A DNA stretch of 64,000 bases from assembly GCA_036571765.1 (NCBI GenBank), contig BROE01000025.1, forward strand, positions 2,736,855 through 2,800,854, given 5' to 3'. A program made the position numbers and the translations under genes. Shown one piece after another: positions 58,536-64,000 of this stretch; the stretch's first letter is position 1, and every line of letters starts with the position of its first letter. The notes under the pieces were generated by a model. That model worked only from the letters and a program-made list of their open reading frames with translations. It made no database searches and was not told the origin of the DNA. The stretch comes from Plecoglossus altivelis. Its lineage: Eukaryota > Chordata > Actinopteri > Osmeriformes > Plecoglossidae.

Positions 58536-61268
58536 GTACCCCCTCCCCCAGAGGAAGCTCCAGTGAGACAGGGCCAGCAAGTGGACTGGGAAGGGCAACT
58601 CCTGTGCTGTCCTTCCTCTGCATTCCTTCTTCCTTTTTTTTCAGTATTAGGGTGGTCCTTTCCTTCAGGAGGATAGAGGGACTGTACACTGTCCAAGAGG
58701 ACCGTGAGAAAACAGGAAGTCCCCCTCCCCCCCTCCCCCCTCCATTCCCTCCCCCCCTCCTCCACCCCGGGGGGGCGGGGGGGAGGGGGGGAGGCCATTG
58801 TTTGCGAGGCAGTTTGTGAAGCGATATCCTTCCTATGGAGGAGAAGGCTGCCAGCGGCCTCCCCTTCTCTGCTATCTGGTCATCGTTTCAACCCTCCGCC
58901 AGCCAGCCCCAGGGTCATGCACTCTGCTGCAGCAGAGCCCTCTGCACCGCATCGACCCTCAAACCACCGAATACACCCGCCGACCGCTGTGGATGTGGGC
59001 CCTGTCCCTGGGAGACCCACCTTGCACCTGTAGGGCTTGCTGTCCGAGTGCACGATCATGTGGGCCTTCAGGGTCTGTTTCTGGACGAAGCTCTTGAAGC
59101 ACAGGTGACACTGGTACGCCCGGATGTTGGTGTGGATGAGGACGTGGCGCTTCATGTTGGCCAGGAGGGTGAACTCACGGCCGCAGATGCGACACTTGTG
59201 CTCCTTAACCCCCTGGGAGGGGGGAGGGTGGAGGGGGTGGGGGGAGCGGGAGGGAGACAGACAGAGAGGGGGGACACAGAGGGGAATAGAGGAAGAGAGA
59301 AAGAGGAAGAGAGAGAAGCGGCTTGAGATATAATAAGGAATCACCGTGTGAATGGCAACGATGGCTGGCTCGGTGGACACCGGTGGTGCATTTCCGGGGA
59401 CGGAGGAGGGGTACTGTGGGGGGGGGGAGGGGGGGGTGACGCTACACGATGTGCGTGAGACTGTCGACTTTTGAGTGATAGGACTAGGATGATTTTCCAT
59501 CCCGCATTCTCTTGCAGATTGTTACTGCCTGATGTCTCCTTGTCTTCATCGATTGTGGTTTTCTGCAGCGGGGGGGGGACGCTACCTTGTGCGTGAGACT
59601 GTGCTGCTTGAGGTGATGGGACTGGATGAACTCCATGCCGCATTCGCTGCAGATGTACGGCCTGATGTCCCTGTGCTTCATCGTGTGGTTCTGCAGCTGG
59701 CTGGGGTACTGAAAGGTCTTCTGGCACTCTCCGCACCTGGGAGAGCAGAGGAGGGCGGTGTGTGAGAGCACGTGTGTGTGTGTGTGTGTGTGTGTTGAGG
59801 GCCCCGTCCCTGGCAGCCTGTGTACCTGTAAAGTGTGGGTCCCCGATGGGCTGTCAGGTGTCTCTTCAGCTGAGCCAGCGTGGGGAAGTCCAGGCCACAC
59901 TCCACGCACACGTTCCCCTGATCCCTCTCGTGCTTCAGCTCGTGGGACTTCAACTCGCTGGGGTAGGCAAAACCCCGGCTACACACCCTGCAGCTGGAGG
60001 GGGAGAGGAGGGGACGGGGGAGAGAGGGAGAGGAGTGGAAGGGAGAAGAGATCAGAGAAGAAAAGGAAGATCCTTTTTCACAGATCGGCCACCGTCGACA
60101 CCATCCCATCCCATCCCGGCCCCTTGGTCTCTCACCTGTAAGGCTTGACGTCGCTGTGTTGCATCATGTGCCTCTTGAGGTGGCTGGTCTGGGTGAAGGC
60201 CTTGTGGCACACCTGGCACTTGTGCGGCCGGGTGCCCTGGTGGGTGAGCAGGTGCGTGTGCAGGTGGCTCAGCTGTTTGAACAGCTTGCCGCACAGGTGA
60301 CAGCCGTGGGGCTTGATGCCGCTGTGCCCCAGGACGTGCGTGACCAGGTTGTACTTGGAGGTGTACGATTTTTCGCACAGGCGGCACTGCCAGCGCTTCT
60401 GGTCGCCGCCCACGTCTACGTAGTAGCTGTCGTCGATGTGGATGCTCAGACCCAGCTTGTCCTGGACGCTCGTCCCCGAACGGGGGCCCCGGTCTGGGCC
60501 GCGCCGGCCAGCCCTGAGGCCCTCCCCTGGGAAGAAGGCTCCGGAGGAGAGGTGCATGACAGGGCCGGGCATGAAGAAGGGGTAGGGGAGGAGGCTGGGA
60601 TGGAGAGGGGGGAAGTAGGGAGGCGGGGGGTGGAGGAGGAGGGGAGAGGGGGGCCAGACGGGGGAGGGGCTCAGGGGTTCCTGCTTGACCTGGACAGGCA
60701 GGCCAAGGCCTGGAGGCCTGGTCCTGGAGAGGGCCTGGGTGTGGAGGAGCCGCAGCCTGCTCAGGTCGATCATCCCTGGGACGGGCTTGGGGGAGGCGGG
60801 CGGGGAGAGTAGGGGTCGCGGGAGTGGGAAGGGGAGGTGAGAGAGATCCACCGTCCTGGGGGCGAGGCCCTCGCCGTCGCTGTCGCCGCCGCCGCCGTTG
60901 TCGCCGCCCACGTCCCCGCGGCGACCGTCCGCTTCCTCCGCCTCTCCGTGAGAGGGCCCGCCATCCTGGGGACCGTCCATTTTGAGAGGCGTCCGTTTGC
61001 GCCTCTGGGAGCCCTCCCTGGGACTGAGCAGGAGGGTGGGGGGGCGGAGGAGATGCAGGGGAGCGTGGGGGCTGAAGGCGCTAGGATAGACCTCCCTGCT
61101 AGGGGGCGTGTCCGAGTATCGGGCCGGGGGGGAGAGCTTGGGGGGTCGCAGGTAGACAGGAGGGGGGCTCAGGTAGAGCCTGAGATGAGGGAGGGGTCGA
61201 GGGTCAGGTCTCAGGGGCGGGGGCGGGGGGGTCATGCCTGGGGGGAGGCTCAACGTGTCTGTCTCCAT
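56361..61268 (-). CDS. znf366: Zinc finger protein 366 (DC-SCRIPT), transcriptional corepressor
   Basis: Six coding exons in transcript order: 61268-60136, 59993-59826, 59736-59586, 59212-59021, 57677-57503, 57355-56361. They total 2814 nt, 937 aa (human 744). Eleven C2H2 fingers run from about residue 293 (WQCRLCEKSYTSKYNL) to about 596 (HMKVKH), nearly identical to human ZNF366. Just before them is IDDSYYVDVGG, also conserved. The last exon carries PFDLS at about residue 631, the CtBP-binding motif of this family. The N-terminal 290 residues are Pro-rich and poorly conserved, and the C-terminal 300 are acidic with internal repeats. Known role: nuclear repressor of oestrogen-receptor signalling and a dendritic-cell factor, acting through CtBP and RIP140. 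The ATG at 61268 lies 7 bp inside an exon whose acceptor precedes 61275, so a 5' exon must exist upstream, and translation could begin there instead. Ignoring the intron 57356-57502 would add about 49 hydrophobic residues that do not fit the family. Confidence 0.93.
57685..57850. repeat. (GA)n/(GATA)-type repeats in znf366 intron 4
   Basis: GAGAGATAAAGAGAGAG and ATAGACAGAGAGAG alternate. On the minus strand this is a long pyrimidine tract before the acceptor of the exon at 57503-57677. Confidence 0.9.
58270..58532. repeat. (CT)n tract in znf366 intron 4
   Basis: About 260 bp of CTCT repeats with GCTC and TTTC interruptions and a pure (CT)n end at about 58494-58532. Confidence 0.95.
59437..59570 (-). 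pseudogene. Degraded extra copy of a znf366 zinc-finger exon
   Basis: This segment in the intron between the exons at 59021 and 59586 aligns along its whole length with 59579-59699, the donor region and most of the adjacent exon encoding fingers 6 and 7. Shared blocks include TGCGTGAGACTG, CCCGCATTC/GCCGCATTC, GCCTGATGTC and CTTCATCG. It differs by about a dozen small insertions and several substitutions that break the reading frame. It could be a decayed tandem exon duplication or an uncorrected raw-read segment in the assembly. Confidence 0.75.
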
Positions 61269-61275
61269 CCTTTAC

Positions 61276-61339
61276 CTGTGAGGGGGGAGAGAAAGTGAAA
61301 GAGAGGGAGAGAGAGTGGGAGAGAGAGAGTGGGAGAGAC

Positions 61340-61413
<74 letters not shown>

Positions 61414-61765
61414 TTATTCTCCATCGCTTTGGACTTTGATACTGATACACAGTATGTTGTTTTAGAAATTATCTAATCTAATCTGAGAGATTATCAGTGT
61501 ATTTGATCATTATCATCAGGACATTTCGTCTTCATGTACAGGTACAGAACTGCATGTGCATTATGTAATGTGATACTTCATGAGCACGTACAGAATTGAC
61601 ACAATCTGTCTCTTTTTAACTTGAAAATGTGTGTCCTGTACATAGTTCGACTGACAGCTGACTGTACCATGAGTAACAATCTAGAACCATCCGACCTGTC
61701 ACCTGTCACTTCTCTATTTCACATCCCTTACACTCTCTCTTCCTCTGTCTCGCTGTCACTCACTT

Positions 61766-61827
<62 letters not shown>

Positions 61828-61983
61828 TCTCTCTGTCACTCACTCTGCCCCCTCATTCTCTTTTGCTCTCCTCTCCTCTCCTCTCTGTCACTCAATCTCT
61901 CCCACCTCCCCTCCATTGTCCCCCGTCCTCAATCTCTTCCCCTCTCTTCTCTTCCCCCTTCCCTTCCTCTCTCCCATCACCTG

Positions 61984-62017
<34 letters not shown>

Positions 62018-63450
62018 GCAGTCAGGAACTAGACAGCGGCGTGTTCGCCTCTCGCTCTTTTCTCGCTTCTCCCTCTCTCTCTTCTCTGTTCATCTTTTTA
62101 AATGGATGATGGATGTGCACTTCTCTTTTCGCCCTCGGCAGCAAGTGGATGCTAAAGGGTGTGTATGTGTGTGTGTGTGTGTGGAAGGGGGTGGTGGTGG
62201 TCTGAATTCTTCAATCTACCCCACACTCACCGCACCAGTAACACGCCGTTTAGAAACATGCTCATCGGTGAGTCATTTATAGTATTCTATATGAGAGGTA
62301 CATTATTGCAAGCCTGAACATCTTTGATGCAGAATATTGACTGATTCTGGCAGCTGGTCTTTGGTGTAGACAAGCTGGTACCGTTGATCATATTCATTTA
62401 GTATGAGAGTTTGAGAGTCTTCGAATGACAGGTGGATAGGGAGCAAAGAGGGGAGAGTGGGGGGGGGGGAATAGAAGACTGGCGGCAGGAATGGAGAGAG
62501 GGATGTGGAGGACAGTGGAGAGGTGGAGCGGAGAGAGGAGGGACAGAGGAAGATAGAGGGATGAGAAGGAGGAGAGAGAGACTGAGATAGAGGTGACTGA
62601 ATGCAGTAAACAGTCCATTTCAGTTGCAATGACCTATACATGGCTATGTGAATAGAGCTGGACAATTTTTTAAAAAAGATCCTCCAATTATGACTTATCA
62701 ATTGACATTGACAAAAACAGTCCACTTGAAATGAATTGTCTGACATCAGCTACCAAGCAAACATAAACATGCACAGTCAGAGCAGGTGAAACCAATGTGC
62801 AAAACAGCACCATCAGGTCCTTTACTTTCAGACAGTTCTGTCTCCTGGGGAACGAAAGGATCTGTGCAACATGTCTGTACGCAGCTCTATGTACATCACA
62901 GACTATGTCAGTGTGTTTATGACATTACAATAACAAACAACCTCAGACAAAAAAAAACGACTTCACCAACAAGCACCTTCCCCCCCCCCCTTTGTTTGGA
63001 TTGCACAGGATTTCTCTCAGACCCTGTGCCACCCCTCAACCCCCCCCACCACCACCACCACCTCAACCTCCAGTTGCAATCATAGCCTCCACTACCCCAT
63101 CTGGTACTTACACATCCAATACTTTCACCACACTATCCCCCCCCCCTCTCCCCACTACAAACTGGACACCCACGACCCCCCTCATATACGTGCGCTTCTC
63201 AAACGGGTCACCCGCAAGAATAGTGGACACGACTACCCAGCATGCAGATAAAAACAACCACCACCTCCCCTCTCCAGCCCATGCCCCTGCCCACCACCCG
63301 GGTGAGGGTGGTGGCACCCTCATTTAATAGAGCCCCTTAACACGCCCACCCCTTAAGCACGAAGCCTCCTAGTGCAGTGCAATATCTAAGCCCGGCAGCC
63401 GTGTGGAACTCACGTTTCATCGGTTGCTGTCTTCTCGTCGGTGCGAGCGT

Positions 63451-63483
<33 letters not shown>

Positions 63484-64000
63484 CGTGTGAGCGTGCAGGC
63501 TGGAGCGCTGCAGCAGCCGCTACCTGTCTCTCTCTCTCTTCTCTCTCTTCTCTCTCCTCTCTCTTCTCTCTCCTCTCTGGCCCCGGACCTCTGCTGACTG
63601 AGCGGCTAGCCCGACCACGGACAGCATTTGAAGTGACTTAAGAAAGAGAACAGGAACGTTGACTTTGTTCTCCTTTTTCAGATGAGTACCTTCGGAGAGA
63701 AGGAAGGAAGGGAGGGGAGAGGAAGTCAACAAGCAGAGTGCCTTCCTGCAGAAAAATAAGGAAACTCTGGATAGACATCTCCATTTCTCTATGAATCGAG
63801 GATTTCCACAATCCCTGGACGAGGCAAACCGTGAAGAATTGAAATAAAATATGCGTACAGCGCTGTTAAGGGGTTTTTGTACTCTGGTAAACTTCTGTAA
63901 ACCTGAAGGGTCACAAAAGCAGTGGGGAGGAGAGCAGTCTGGGCTTCCATTGGCTGCAGGGGGAAAACTTTTTTACTACTAAAAAATTCTGAGCTTGTTT
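61276..64000. other. Upstream region of znf366
   Basis: No coding exon was recognised. It holds a (GA)n tract at about 61290-61410, which is the pyrimidine tract of the znf366 acceptor on the minus strand. It also has (CT)n at about 61768-61822 and 61987-62015, TG at about 62161-62182, poly-C stretches near 62981-62990, and (TG)n at about 63452-63482 followed by TCTCTC repeats to about 63575. A 5' non-coding exon and promoter of znf366 may lie here or beyond the window; none could be placed. Confidence 0.5.

Overview
This is nuclear DNA from a vertebrate, almost certainly a ray-finned (teleost) fish. It holds spliced genes with GT-AG introns that are mostly 100-500 bp, dense (CA)n, (GA)n and (TC)n microsatellites, tRNA-like SINE fragments and short hAT-like elements. 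The protein families are vertebrate-specific. No bacterial, phage or CRISPR-like system is present. I traced exons by hand on both strands. Every chain I built closes in frame, which is the main support for the gene models.

Layout, left to right. (1) 1130-4685, plus strand: the last seven coding exons of rnf165 (Ark2C, a RING-H2 E3 ubiquitin ligase). The start exon lies left of the window or was not recognised, and a 3' UTR of about 4 kb follows. (2) 9107-26082, minus strand: what appears to be the whole of loxhd1, 42 coding exons and 2395 codons with sixteen tandem PLAT modules, tail-to-tail with rnf165. (3) 26916-28333, plus strand: ribosomal protein rpl37 (97 aa), head-to-head with loxhd1 about 830 bp away. 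(4) 36047-37705, minus strand: ptger4, the prostaglandin E2 receptor EP4 (453 aa). (5) 37706-46762: a long intergenic stretch with two near-perfect tandem duplications, one ending at a 10-N gap, and two unidentified candidate exons. (6) 46763-51983, minus strand: mrps27 (mitochondrial ribosomal protein mS27, 427 aa, 11 exons). (7) 56361-61268, minus strand: znf366 (DC-SCRIPT, 11 C2H2 zinc fingers, 937 aa). (8) 61276-64000: upstream sequence of znf366, rich in simple repeats.

The genes do not form one functional system. They join three blocks that are separate in human: RNF165-LOXHD1 (18q21), RPL37-PTGER4 (5p13) and MRPS27-ZNF366 (5q13). TTC33 and PRKAA1 are absent between rpl37 and ptger4, and PTCD2 is absent between mrps27 and znf366. 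Human map positions are recalled, not looked up.

The points most worth a second look are: a 17-copy minisatellite in rnf165 whose unit looks like a 3' splice site; a lysine/glutamate-rich N-terminal extension of about 180 residues on loxhd1; a degraded extra copy of a znf366 zinc-finger exon; two large duplications that look like assembly artefacts; and two candidate exons I could not assign.
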